This document shows positions 33,084 through 40,726 of a stretch of 42,878 nt of DNA, one piece after another. Source of the DNA: Gemmatimonadales bacterium (lineage in GTDB: Bacteria; Gemmatimonadota; Gemmatimonadetes; Longimicrobiales; Gaopeijiaceae); the NCBI GenBank assembly GCA_007695225.1, contig REED01000117.1, forward strand, positions 1-42,878, in the 5' to 3' direction. The position numbers and the translations under genes are program-made. Under the pieces are notes generated by a model that did no database searches, had not been told where the DNA came from, and saw only the letters and a program-made list of their open reading frames with translations. Every line of letters starts with the position of its first letter. The first letter of the stretch is position 1.

Positions 33084-35368
33084 GGCCGCCTCCCGGGAGC
33101 AGTGGAGAGCTGGACGAGGCGGGGGCGGATGCCCTCCATCTCGTGGCGACAGGTGCCGGCCTTCCGGATCAGCTTCACCTCGCAGACTCCACACCGGACG
33201 CATTCGGGAAAGTCGATGACTTCCTTCTGGATGGCTCCCGTGGGGCAGCTCTGCTCGCACACCCGGCACACCGTGCACTGCTCCACCCTCCGGATCCGGA
33301 AGGGGGAAACCCGGGAGGCCACCGCCAGGGCCGCGCCCAGGGGGCAGGCATACCGGCAGTAGAACCGCGGAACCACCGCCGCCGCCGCCAGGAACCCCAG
33401 GGCGATGGCCCACAGGACCACGGACGCACTGAAGAAGAAGACCGTGCCGAAGGGCTCGAAGTACTGGAAGAGGCTGACATGGATCCCCAGGACGGCGGGA
33501 ATCAGGATGATGGCCAGGATCAGATACTTGATCCGGAGCGCTCCCTGATGGATGCGGGGGGGGAGTTCACGACGGAATCGCCGGGGGACCACCCGCTCCA
33601 GGAGATCCTGCAGGACGCCGAAGGGACAGAGGTATCCACAGAAGATCCGTCCCCAGAGGAGGGTGGTGACCACGGTGAAGGTCACCATGACCAGGAGGGA
33701 GATGTCCTGGAGGAAGACACCGGGTCCCACCGCCAGGGCGCTGGTGACGTGGGAGATGGAGAGGAATCCATGGTCCAGGAATCCCAGGAAGAGGAGCGTT
33801 CCCCCCATCGCTGCCCACCGGAGGGTCGGCTTGCGGGTGACGAAGGCCGCCGTCACCAGACCCAGAAGGAGGAGGAGGCGGGCCACCCGGTCCCAGGCGG
33901 TCCGGGCCAGGGTCCGGGCGATAACGCTTTCCTCGTCGCCTTCCGCGAAATCCAGGGACCCCTCCGCCCACCCTGCCAGGGGGCCTCCTGCCAGGGCGTC
34001 CTCCCCGGAGCCGGGGGCGGAGCCCGGGGAGGGCTCCGCAGTCGGGTCTCCTTCCTCCGTCCCCTCACCTCCGTGCGGCGCCCGATCCTCCTCCGCCAGT
34101 TCCCCGCCCAGATCCCGCTCCAGGTCCCTGCCTTCGCCGGATTCCTCTTCCTCTTCCGCCTCCGGCACCTCCGCCTCCGCGCCTCCAGGGGCCGGAGTCG
34201 CTCCAGGTTCATCCTCTTCTCGGGTCACCCCGGTCGGGTCCACGGCGCCGGCGTCCTCTCCCGCTTCCGGTGCTGCCGAGGGCGTCGTTGTCGCCATCCG
34301 CTCCGACGGCGCCTCCCGCCCCGGGACCTCCAGGGCGAAGACGTCCATCCCCAATGAGCCGCCGAAATACACGGTGAAGGGTTGGGTCATATCGATCCGC
34401 TGGTCCACCATCCAGATTCCGGCGGAACGAAGCTGGTCCCCCACCTTTCCGCCCCGGGGAGGCTCGAAGAGAACGACATCGCCGCTGGAGGCCGACACGG
34501 TGTCGCTCCCCTGTACCAGGGAGAGGAGATGGGGACGGAACCAGACCAGGGAGCCGTCCAGCCCCAGGAAGAGGAGGTGGTCCGTGCGGGCCCGTTCTCC
34601 CCCCCGCTCCAGCGCCTCGGCGAAGCGGTCGGGGCCCAGCAGGATCTCGCCGGCGGCCTCCTCCCAGAGATGGGTGACGAAGAGTTCCAGGAGGATGATG
34701 TCTCCCCGGACCACCATCATCCGACTCACCGGCCCCCGCTCCGCCAGTTCCAGCCAGGACCGCTGTTCCAGAGTCTCCAGGGTGGCCGGGAGACGGGTGT
34801 CGGCCCCAGACCCCGAGCCCTCTCCGCCCGAGAGATAGGCGGTGGCCACCCGGCGGGCGGAATCCCGGACGCTTCGGGCCATGGCGTCGACGCTGATGGT
34901 GGCGCCGGAGATCCCATCCAGGTCCCGCCGGATCCGGAACGCATCGCGGATGTGCTTCCCCCTGAACTGCTCCTGGAAGCCCCGGGCCCCAAAGAAGTGC
35001 CCCCGGCTCCGATAGAGGGACTCCTGGTACCGCATCACCCGGACCCCCGTGAGGGTCCCCTCCAGATCCATCCCGACCAGGACCTCGATGGGGGCGTCGT
35101 ACCCCTTCACCTCCGGGGGCAGGTCCGAGGTGAGGAAGACATACCCCACCAGGGATTCCTCCCCGGTGGTGGGGTCCGTCCGGTAGCCCCGGAACACGGG
35201 GGGCGTCCCCTCCCGGTCGGAGAAGCGATCCGCTCCCGGCATCACCCCCTCCAGGGCCTCCAGGGGCGGAAATCCGCCGCTTTGGGCCCAAGCAGGGGTA
35301 ACCAGTGCCACGGCGAGGAGGAGGACCGCCGTGGCCAGGGCCGGGAGCAGGGCCCAGTTCTTCTCCAA
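33080..35368 (-). CDS. NosR-like FMN-binding, 4Fe-4S membrane protein
   Basis: The protein is 762 aa from a TTG at 35368, eight bases after the NHL gene stop with GGAG ten bases upstream; this start leads into a signal peptide (NWALLPALATAVLLLAVALV), while the upstream frame is shadow. Next comes an FMN-binding domain with the covalent flavin site SGATIS (Thr157). A long acidic low-complexity linker follows (about 355-485). The C-terminal half has about five helices with two C-x3-CP motifs (FCGYLCP at 577-581, YCRYACP at 671-675) and two cytoplasmic ferredoxin-type clusters (Cys698-708; Cys723-740). NosR and relatives pass quinol or flavin electrons to the periplasm. No nosZ, nosD, nosF, nosY or nosL is in the window. 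Confidence 0.9.
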   Translation of the reverse strand: MEKNWALLPALATAVLLLAVALVTPAWAQSGGFPPLEALEGVMPGADRFSDREGTPPVFRGYRTDPTTGEESLVGYVFLTSDLPPEVKGYDAPIEVLVGMDLEGTLTGVRVMRYQESLYRSRGHFFGARGFQEQFRGKHIRDAFRIRRDLDGISGATISVDAMARSVRDSARRVATAYLSGGEGSGSGADTRLPATLETLEQRSWLELAERGPVSRMMVVRGDIILLELFVTHLWEEAAGEILLGPDRFAEALERGGERARTDHLLFLGLDGSLVWFRPHLLSLVQGSDTVSASSGDVVLFEPPRGGKVGDQLRSAGIWMVDQRIDMTQPFTVYFGGSLGMDVFALEVPGREAPSERMATTTPSAAPEAGEDAGAVDPTGVTREEDEPGATPAPGGAEAEVPEAEEEEESGEGRDLERDLGGELAEEDRAPHGGEGTEEGDPTAEPSPGSAPGSGEDALAGGPLAGWAEGSLDFAEGDEESVIARTLARTAWDRVARLLLLLGLVTAAFVTRKPTLRWAAMGGTLLFLGFLDHGFLSISHVTSALAVGPGVFLQDISLLVMVTFTVVTTLLWGRIFCGYLCPFGVLQDLLERVVPRRFRRELPPRIHQGALRIKYLILAIILIPAVLGIHVSLFQYFEPFGTVFFFSASVVLWAIALGFLAAAAVVPRFYCRYACPLGAALAVASRVSPFRIRRVEQCTVCRVCEQSCPTGAIQKEVIDFPECVRCGVCEVKLIRKAGTCRHEMEGIRPRLVQLSTAPGRRP

Positions 35369-35375
35369 CGAGCTT

Positions 35376-36596
35376 CTACTCCGGCGAGCCCCAGCCCCGG
35401 AATAGGAAGCGCTGCACCCGCCACCCCGGGTCGGCCTCCGCGACGTAGAGGTTCCCCTGGGAATCCACGCCCAGGTTGTGGGGGCGCTGGAACTGGCCAG
35501 GACCCGCGCCCTGACTACCCAGTTCGCCCACCACCTCGAGTCCGTCGCGACGCAGGATCCACACCTTGTGCTCGGTGCCGTCAGCCACGTAGAGGAATTC
35601 CTGTTCCGGGTCATGGGAGAACTCCACGGAGAAGGCGCCGCCCGCTCCCGATCTGAGGACCCGCTCCTCCACGAAGCTTCCGTCCCGCCGGAACACCTGG
35701 ACCCGGCTGTTGGATCGATCCGCGACGTAGATGAGCCCGTCCCCGGACTGTGCGATGGCGTGGACCAGGTTGAACTGCCGCGGCGGATCCTCGGGAGTCC
35801 AGTCGGGGCTGTGGCGGTAGTCGTCGTCCGGGGCCTGTCCATAGGCACCCCAGTGGCGGAGGTAGGCCCCCGTCTCCGCGTCGAAGACGATGACCCGGCG
35901 GTTCACGTAGCCATCCACCACGAAGAGCTCGTTGGTCTCCGGGTCCACCACGATGTCCGACGGGCGGCCCAGGCGATCAGGGTCTCCGCTCCCACCGCTC
36001 TCGTCGAATTCCCCGATGGTGAGAAGGTGCTCCCCGTCCCGGGTGAACTTCATGATCTGATTCTGGTCCCGGGCCGAAGTCCAGACGAAGTCGTTGTGGT
36101 CCACGAAGAAGCCGTGGAGGACCGGGGGCCATTCATCGATATCCTCCGGTGATCCCCATCCCTGAAGGGCTTCCCCCCGGGGGTCCAGCTCCATCACCAG
36201 CGGTGCCGGGACGCCTTCCCCCCCGGGAGCGGCCGCCAGATCCTCTTCCGAGATGAGTTCCGCCCGGTGGGAGATCCAGGCGTGGTCCCGGTCGTCCACG
36301 AAGAGACCCAGCACCGAGGACATGACCCAGTCCTCGGGCAGGCGGGGCCAGTCCATGTCCACCTCGAAGGTGGGGGCACCGCGGGTGGCCTGCGCCGGGC
36401 CGAGGTCCGGGTCCGGCCCCGCCTCGCACGCCGCCATCCAGGGCATCACCCCCGGCAGGACGGCCAGCAGAAGCAGCCGGCCCTTGGACCGGCTCGACCG
36501 CCTGGATCCCTTGGACCGCCGGGCGCGTGCCGGTGCCGGGCGAGCATGGGCGGAACTGCGCTGGGATTTCGCTTTCCCCCCCGACTTCGGTCTCAT
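35376..36596 (-). CDS. NHL-repeat beta-propeller lipoprotein (downstream paralogue)
   Basis: The 406-aa protein has a long basic N-terminus, then a lipoprotein signal with lipobox (MPWMAACEAG). Six-bladed NHL propeller repeats follow: GLFVDDRDHAWISHR, GFFVDHNDFVWTS, PSDIVVDPETNELFVVDGY, NRRVIVFDAETGAYLRHW, GLIYVADRSNSRVQVFRRDG, FLYVADGTEHKVWIL and NLGVDSQGNLYVAEAD. The closest named relatives I know by domain type are peptidyl-alpha-hydroxyglycine lyase-like propellers; whether it is an enzyme is unknown. It is translationally coupled to the paralogue before it (ATGA) and eight bases from the NosR-like start. An outer-membrane or periplasmic partner of the redox protein is inferred. Confidence 0.88.
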   Translation of the reverse strand: MRPKSGGKAKSQRSSAHARPAPARARRSKGSRRSSRSKGRLLLLAVLPGVMPWMAACEAGPDPDLGPAQATRGAPTFEVDMDWPRLPEDWVMSSVLGLFVDDRDHAWISHRAELISEEDLAAAPGGEGVPAPLVMELDPRGEALQGWGSPEDIDEWPPVLHGFFVDHNDFVWTSARDQNQIMKFTRDGEHLLTIGEFDESGGSGDPDRLGRPSDIVVDPETNELFVVDGYVNRRVIVFDAETGAYLRHWGAYGQAPDDDYRHSPDWTPEDPPRQFNLVHAIAQSGDGLIYVADRSNSRVQVFRRDGSFVEERVLRSGAGGAFSVEFSHDPEQEFLYVADGTEHKVWILRRDGLEVVGELGSQGAGPGQFQRPHNLGVDSQGNLYVAEADPGWRVQRFLFRGWGSPE

Positions 36597-37735
36597 GGTG
36601 TCCCCACGCCCTGGAAGGTGAACTTCTGGAAGCGCCGACCCGGGTCTGCCTCGGCCACGTAGATGTTCCCCTGGGAATCCGTGGCCATGTTGTGGGGGCG
36701 ACCGAACTCACCGGGACCCGTTCCCTCCCGTCCAAACCGATCCAGGATCTCCAGGTCGCTCCTCCGGAGGACCCAGATCTGGTGCTCCTGCCCGTCGGCC
36801 ACGTAGAGGAATTCCTGCGCCGGCCCGGGAGAGAAGGCCACGTCGAAGGCCCCGGCGGCGCCGGGGCGAATGACCTGCTCCTGGATGAACTCGCCTTCGC
36901 GGGTGAACACCTGCACCCGGCTGTTGGTGCGGTCGCCTACGTAGATGAGGCCGTCGTTGGAGCCGGAGATCCCATGGGGAAGGTTGAACTGGCGGGAGGG
37001 GGGCTGTCCCTCCGCAGGCCGCACCGCCTCCACCTCGTCGTCGGGACGCTCACCGTAGGCTCCCCAGTGGCGCAGGTAGTCTCCCGTCTCTCCATCGAAG
37101 ACGATGACCCGGCGGTTGGCGTACCCGTCGGCCACGAAGAGCTCGTTGGTTTCGGGATCCACATGGATGTCGGCGGATCCTCCCAGGAGGTCGGGGTCGT
37201 TGCTCCCCCCTACCTCGTCGAAGACGCCGATGGTCATTAGGTGGTCGCCGTCCCGGGTGAACTTCATGACCTGGTGGTGGATGGAGGTGGCCACCCAGAC
37301 GAAGTCATTGTGGTCCACGAAGACCCCGTGGGGCATCAGGGGCCAGGTCTCGGAGGGCTCGATGCTCCCCCAGGCCGCCACCATTTCGCCATTGGCGTCG
37401 ATCTCCATCAGGGGCGGAGCCTTCTCACAGCAGCCCGGGATTTCGGCGTCGAAGGCCGCCTCCATGTCCTCGTCGCTGATCCGTTCCGGCCGGTGGAGGA
37501 TCCACACATGATCTCTGGAGTCCACATGGATTCCGGTACCGGGGCCAATGACCCAATGCTCAGGGATTCCCCGGGGCCAGTCAGTGGCCGGCTCGAACTG
37601 GGGGACACCGACCGTGGCGGCCTCCGGGGTATCGGCGGCGTCCGGGGCGTCTGGAGCATCCGGACCGCAAGCGACCAAAACGAATGGAAGAGCCAGCAGG
37701 GTCAGGCCCCACCGTGGGCTTCTTGGAAGGTGCAT
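36593..37735 (-). CDS. NHL-repeat beta-propeller lipoprotein (upstream paralogue)
   Basis: The protein is 380 aa from the ATG at 37735, which has AAGGA six bases upstream; an ATG at 37750 is less well placed. The signal ends in a lipobox (LALPFVLVACGPD), followed by an Asp/Ala/Pro-rich spacer with a DAPDAPDA repeat. The propeller is close to that of the next gene (shared VDHNDFVW, MKFTRDG, DPETNELFV-DGY-NRRVIVFD, TGDYLRHWGAYG), which shows a tandem duplication. Specific to this copy are the adjacent cysteines in EIPGCCEKAPP. It is the first gene of the NHL/NosR/ApbE run, with 94 bp to the cupin gene before it. Confidence 0.88.
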   Translation of the reverse strand: MHLPRSPRWGLTLLALPFVLVACGPDAPDAPDAADTPEAATVGVPQFEPATDWPRGIPEHWVIGPGTGIHVDSRDHVWILHRPERISDEDMEAAFDAEIPGCCEKAPPLMEIDANGEMVAAWGSIEPSETWPLMPHGVFVDHNDFVWVATSIHHQVMKFTRDGDHLMTIGVFDEVGGSNDPDLLGGSADIHVDPETNELFVADGYANRRVIVFDGETGDYLRHWGAYGERPDDEVEAVRPAEGQPPSRQFNLPHGISGSNDGLIYVGDRTNSRVQVFTREGEFIQEQVIRPGAAGAFDVAFSPGPAQEFLYVADGQEHQIWVLRRSDLEILDRFGREGTGPGEFGRPHNMATDSQGNIYVAEADPGRRFQKFTFQGVGTP

Positions 37736-37829
37736 CGTTTCCTTCTCCATGTGCTGGGGCTCCACTCGAATGTCGACGAATCCCCATGAGTACCGCCGGA
37801 AGGCAGGAGAGCGCAACCCGGACAGGCTC

Positions 37830-38207
37830 CTACAGGGTGCCCGGACGATGAAATACGGCCAGCCAGATGGTCTCTGCCTCCGGAGTGGTCCACGCCACCC
37901 GATGGGGACGGTGGGCTGGAATGAGGAGATGATCCCCTGGATGGAGCTCCACCATCTCCTCGGGGTCACGGAACTGGAGCCGGGCCTCCCCCTGGAGGAG
38001 GGCCACCCACTCGTCCTCCTCCTGTTCATACCAGAATCCCTTGGGGGAGGTGTGTCCCAGGGAAACGATGCGCTCGATCCGGAGGGATCCGGAAGAGGTC
38101 TGCGAGGGATCCCGGAGCCCACCGGCCAGGACTTCAACCATCTCCGCCTCCGGAGAGGGATCTCCGGGAGTGAAGAGGTTTCCCGGGGGCCGGCGGGTCC
38201 CGGTCAC
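37830..38207 (-). CDS. Small cupin-fold protein
   Basis: The 125-aa single-domain cupin has motif 1 in the area WYEQEEDEWVALLQGEARLQF and motif 2 in LHPGDHLLIPAHRPHRVAWT. In metal cupins motif 1 is usually G-x5-H-x-H-x3,4-E-x6-G; here the histidines are replaced (EQEEDEW), while motif 2 keeps two His, so metal binding is uncertain. The start is a GTG at 38207 overlapping the stop of the hydroxy-acid dehydrogenase (GTGA). It could be a small isomerase, sugar- or acid-binding protein, or regulator; sequence does not decide. Confidence 0.82.
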   Translation of the reverse strand: MTGTRRPPGNLFTPGDPSPEAEMVEVLAGGLRDPSQTSSGSLRIERIVSLGHTSPKGFWYEQEEDEWVALLQGEARLQFRDPEEMVELHPGDHLLIPAHRPHRVAWTTPEAETIWLAVFHRPGTL

Positions 38208-39307
38208 GACGAGCCTCCCGCGCCGGGGAATGGGGGGCGGTGGGCCGAAGGTGGGGAAGGGGTGGGCCCCAACAGCCCAGCCCCTTCCTGCATGGCCTCC
38301 TGGGGAGAGCGGAGCCCGCAGAGGGCCAGGGCCCGACTGAACTCGGAGGTGAGGATCTCCAGGACCCGCTCCACTCCCTGGTCCCCTTCCAGCGCCAGTC
38401 CCCAGAGGATGGGGCGGCCCACCAGGACGGCCCGGGCCCCCAGGGCCAGGGCCCGGAGGACATCCACCCCGCGCCGGACCCCGCCATCCAGGTAGATCTC
38501 CGCACCCCCCGCCATGGCCGCCCCCGCCGCCACTCCCGGGAGGGCGTCCAGGGTGGCGACAGCACCGTCCAGTTGCCGGCCGCCGTGGTTGGAGACCACG
38601 ATCCCCGCGGCTCCGGCTTCCACCGCCAGGCGGGCGTCATCGGGATGCACCACCCCCTTCACCACCACCGGGAGGGAGGTCACCGAACGGAGCCAGACCA
38701 CGTCGTCCCAGGTGAGGTCCGGGTCCAGGTGACGATGGGCGTACCGCGCCAGCGAGGACGGACCCTCCTGGAGGGGAAGGGTGTCGGGAACCCGGAACCC
38801 GCCCCGGGCCTCCCGCTCCCGGCTTCCCAGCACCGGGGTGTCCACCGTGAGGACCAGGGCCTGGTATCCGGCGGCCGCGGCCCGTTCCACGAGTTCCCGG
38901 GTGGCCCCCCGATCCCGGTAGACGTAGAGCTGGAACCAGAGGGGCTCGGTGGCCGCCTCGGCGATCTCCTCCAGGGGCGTCGTAGCCAGGGTGCTGGTCA
39001 CCATGACCGTGCCCGCCCGTCCCGCCCCCCGGACTGTGGCCAGCTCCCCCTCAGGGTGGGCCATCCGTTGGAAGGCCATGGGGGCCACCATGACAGGGGT
39101 CCGGATGGTCGTGCCCAGGACGGTGGTGGCGGTGGTCCGCTCCCCCACTCCCCGGAGGACCCGGGGGAGGAGGCGCACCCGCCCGAAGGCCTCCCGGTTC
39201 CAGCGCAGGGTGGCCTCGTCCTCGGCCCCGCCGGCGTAGTAGCCGTGGACCATGGGCTCCAGGACAGCGGTGGCGTCCCGCTCGTAGTCGGAAAGGGAGA
39301 TGCGCAT
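38204..39307 (-). CDS. FMN-dependent 2-hydroxy-acid dehydrogenase/oxidase
   Basis: The protein is 367 aa from the ATG at 39307 (a second ATG at 39361 would overlap the previous gene). The TIM-barrel flavoenzyme has MVHGYYAGGAEDEATLRWN, MVAPMAFQRMAHPEGE, WFQLYVYRDRGAT, VLTVDTPVLGSREREAR, VVVKGVVHPDDA, the catalytic SNHGGRQLDGAVATLDALP (active-site His) and IYLDGGVRRGVDVLRALALGA. Family members oxidise L-lactate, glycolate, mandelate or longer 2-hydroxy acids. The gene sits between DUF3500 and cupin genes, downstream of a tripartite tricarboxylate transporter, so it may oxidise a hydroxy acid imported there. Specific substrate unknown. Confidence 0.92.
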   Translation of the reverse strand: MRISLSDYERDATAVLEPMVHGYYAGGAEDEATLRWNREAFGRVRLLPRVLRGVGERTTATTVLGTTIRTPVMVAPMAFQRMAHPEGELATVRGAGRAGTVMVTSTLATTPLEEIAEAATEPLWFQLYVYRDRGATRELVERAAAAGYQALVLTVDTPVLGSREREARGGFRVPDTLPLQEGPSSLARYAHRHLDPDLTWDDVVWLRSVTSLPVVVKGVVHPDDARLAVEAGAAGIVVSNHGGRQLDGAVATLDALPGVAAGAAMAGGAEIYLDGGVRRGVDVLRALALGARAVLVGRPILWGLALEGDQGVERVLEILTSEFSRALALCGLRSPQEAMQEGAGLLGPTPSPPSAHRPPFPGAGGSS

Positions 39308-39341
39308 GGGCTCGCCAACGTAGGCGCAGCTCGACGTGGGA

Positions 39342-40382
39342 TCAATGCGCGTGGGGCGCATCCCGGTAGTGCTCCCTCAGGAGGTCCCGCCCGAAGTCCC
39401 CGTCGAAGTCCCGCCAGACCGAGTGGATGTGGTTGGCGTCGTTCTGGGTGTTGTCGTACTCGATGAGGAAGGTGGGACCCTGCACCCGGTAGTAGTGGGG
39501 TTCCCCTACCTCCAGGGAGCCGGCCCAGGCGAAGCCGATCCGGGAGAGGTCCGAGGCCTCGATGCGGGCTCGGCGGCTGGCGGCCAGGTCATCGGCCATC
39601 CGGGAGAGGTACTCGTCGATGAGGCGGACCAGGGCATCCACCTGGTCGGGACGGAGGTCGGTGATGGAGATCCCCGCCGGTTCCAGGGGGTCGATGTCCA
39701 GGGCGTTCCCGGTGATGATGTCCCGGGGGGCCTCCGTGTCCACCAACGCCTGGGCCCGTTGTCCCCCGTCCAGGGAACGCACCAGCTCCCGGGCCAGATC
39801 CTCCTCGGGAGCCAGGGCCCGCAGTCCCGCCCGGGATCCCTCCCGGACTTCGGCGGGGTTGGCGCCGAGGAAGGCCGGCGCCCACGCCACCGGCGCCCCG
39901 TCCACCACGGTGAAGTTGAGGGAGAGGTGGTGCCCTTCGAAGCGCCATCCCCAGGGCCGCTGGGCTGTGGGGTCGCCGAAGATGGAGACGAAGTAGAGCT
40001 CCGGGTCCCGCACCTCCGGATTCCCTCCCAACTCCCGCAGGACCAGTTCCAGGGCGATGATGTCGTCCACCTTCCGGGTGCCGTGGGGGCTCAGCCCCGT
40101 CTCCAGGAGCGCCCGGGTCAGCTCCCGCTGTTCCCCGTTCATGTCCCGGAGGGGAAGGCCCCTCCGCTCCCGGGGGATGAAGTGCCAGTTCAGCCGCTCG
40201 GCGTCGGCGAAGGGAAAGTGGATGGCGGAGCGCTGCTCCGGGGAGAGGGAGGCCAGGAGGGCGCCGACGGCGTCGGACATCTCCGTGGCGGCGCTTCCGG
40301 TGGGTGCGCTCTCCAGGGCGGGGACCAGGAGGAGCCCAGCCAGGACCAGGGATGCCAGGGCGATGCGACGGATGGAGCGCAT
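39342..40382 (-). CDS. Secreted DUF3500 protein
   Basis: The protein is 346 aa from the ATG at 40382, which has a strong GGGAGGT site. A signal peptide follows (RRIALASLVLAGLLLVPAL). The domain shows the usual DUF3500 course: LLASLSPEQRSAIHFPFADAERLNWHFIP, GLPLRDMNGEQRELTRALLETGLS, ELYFVSIFGDP, WGWRFEGHHLSLNFTVVDG, PAFLGANPAEV, FAWAGSLEVGEPHYYRVQGPTFLIEYDNTQ and IHSVWRDFDGDFG. Function is unknown for the family, which is often secreted. The genes after it on this strand are the hydroxy-acid dehydrogenase and cupin. The frame upstream is shadow of tctA. Confidence 0.92.
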   Translation of the reverse strand: MRSIRRIALASLVLAGLLLVPALESAPTGSAATEMSDAVGALLASLSPEQRSAIHFPFADAERLNWHFIPRERRGLPLRDMNGEQRELTRALLETGLSPHGTRKVDDIIALELVLRELGGNPEVRDPELYFVSIFGDPTAQRPWGWRFEGHHLSLNFTVVDGAPVAWAPAFLGANPAEVREGSRAGLRALAPEEDLARELVRSLDGGQRAQALVDTEAPRDIITGNALDIDPLEPAGISITDLRPDQVDALVRLIDEYLSRMADDLAASRRARIEASDLSRIGFAWAGSLEVGEPHYYRVQGPTFLIEYDNTQNDANHIHSVWRDFDGDFGRDLLREHYRDAPHAH

Positions 40383-40726
40383 GGGGGTTACCTCCCGTGG
40401 GACCCGTGACGCCGGGGATAGGTCTCCAGCCCCGGCACATGGCAGTTCTGACGATCCCGCGCCGCCACCGCTTCCGGGGGGAGCATCATGGGACCGCTTT
40501 CCGGTCTCCACGATGCACCCTCGGGGACCGGACGGCCAGGCATTCGAATTCCGAACCGCGTCCCGGTCTCCGCTTCCACCCGGTCCACGAGCCTCTTCTT
40601 CCTTCTGGATCGGGAGGATGGATGGGAGGATCGACGCATGGTGGGCCTCCGACTTCGGGTGGCACGGGTGGCACAGGCGGCGCGGGTGGTGCAAGTGGTC
40701 CAAGTGGCGCAGGTGGTGCATCCGGG
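40383..40726. other. 344-bp gap between tctA and DUF3500 gene
   Basis: I see no convincing gene. A short minus-strand frame (40388-40639, 83 codons) has arginine- and proline-rich composition and no motif or ribosome site. The side nearest tctA holds a 9-bp tandem repeat (separate entry). The DUF3500 start and its ribosome site are at the other end, so a promoter for that gene is possible here but I cannot point to clear boxes. Confidence 0.5.
40658..40720. repeat. Seven-copy 9-bp tandem repeat after tctA
   Basis: Seven imperfect 9-bp units of the form (A/G)G(T/C)GG(T/C)(G/A/C)C(A/G), beginning GGTGGCACG, run from 40658 to 40720 and end 6 bp before the tctA stop codon. No frame through it looks like protein (it would read Gly/Thr/Ala or His/Leu repeats). 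It resembles a minisatellite prone to length change. Confidence 0.7.

Noticed and set aside
31061-37735. Nitrous-oxide-reduction (nos) operon
   Set aside because: Only NosR-like and ApbE components are present. The NHL proteins lack the NosZ copper motifs and no ABC or copper-chaperone genes of the nos set are seen.
40388-40639. 83-codon minus-strand frame in the gap after tctA
   Set aside because: No ribosome site, no signal or motif, Arg/Pro-rich composition typical of chance frames at this GC content.
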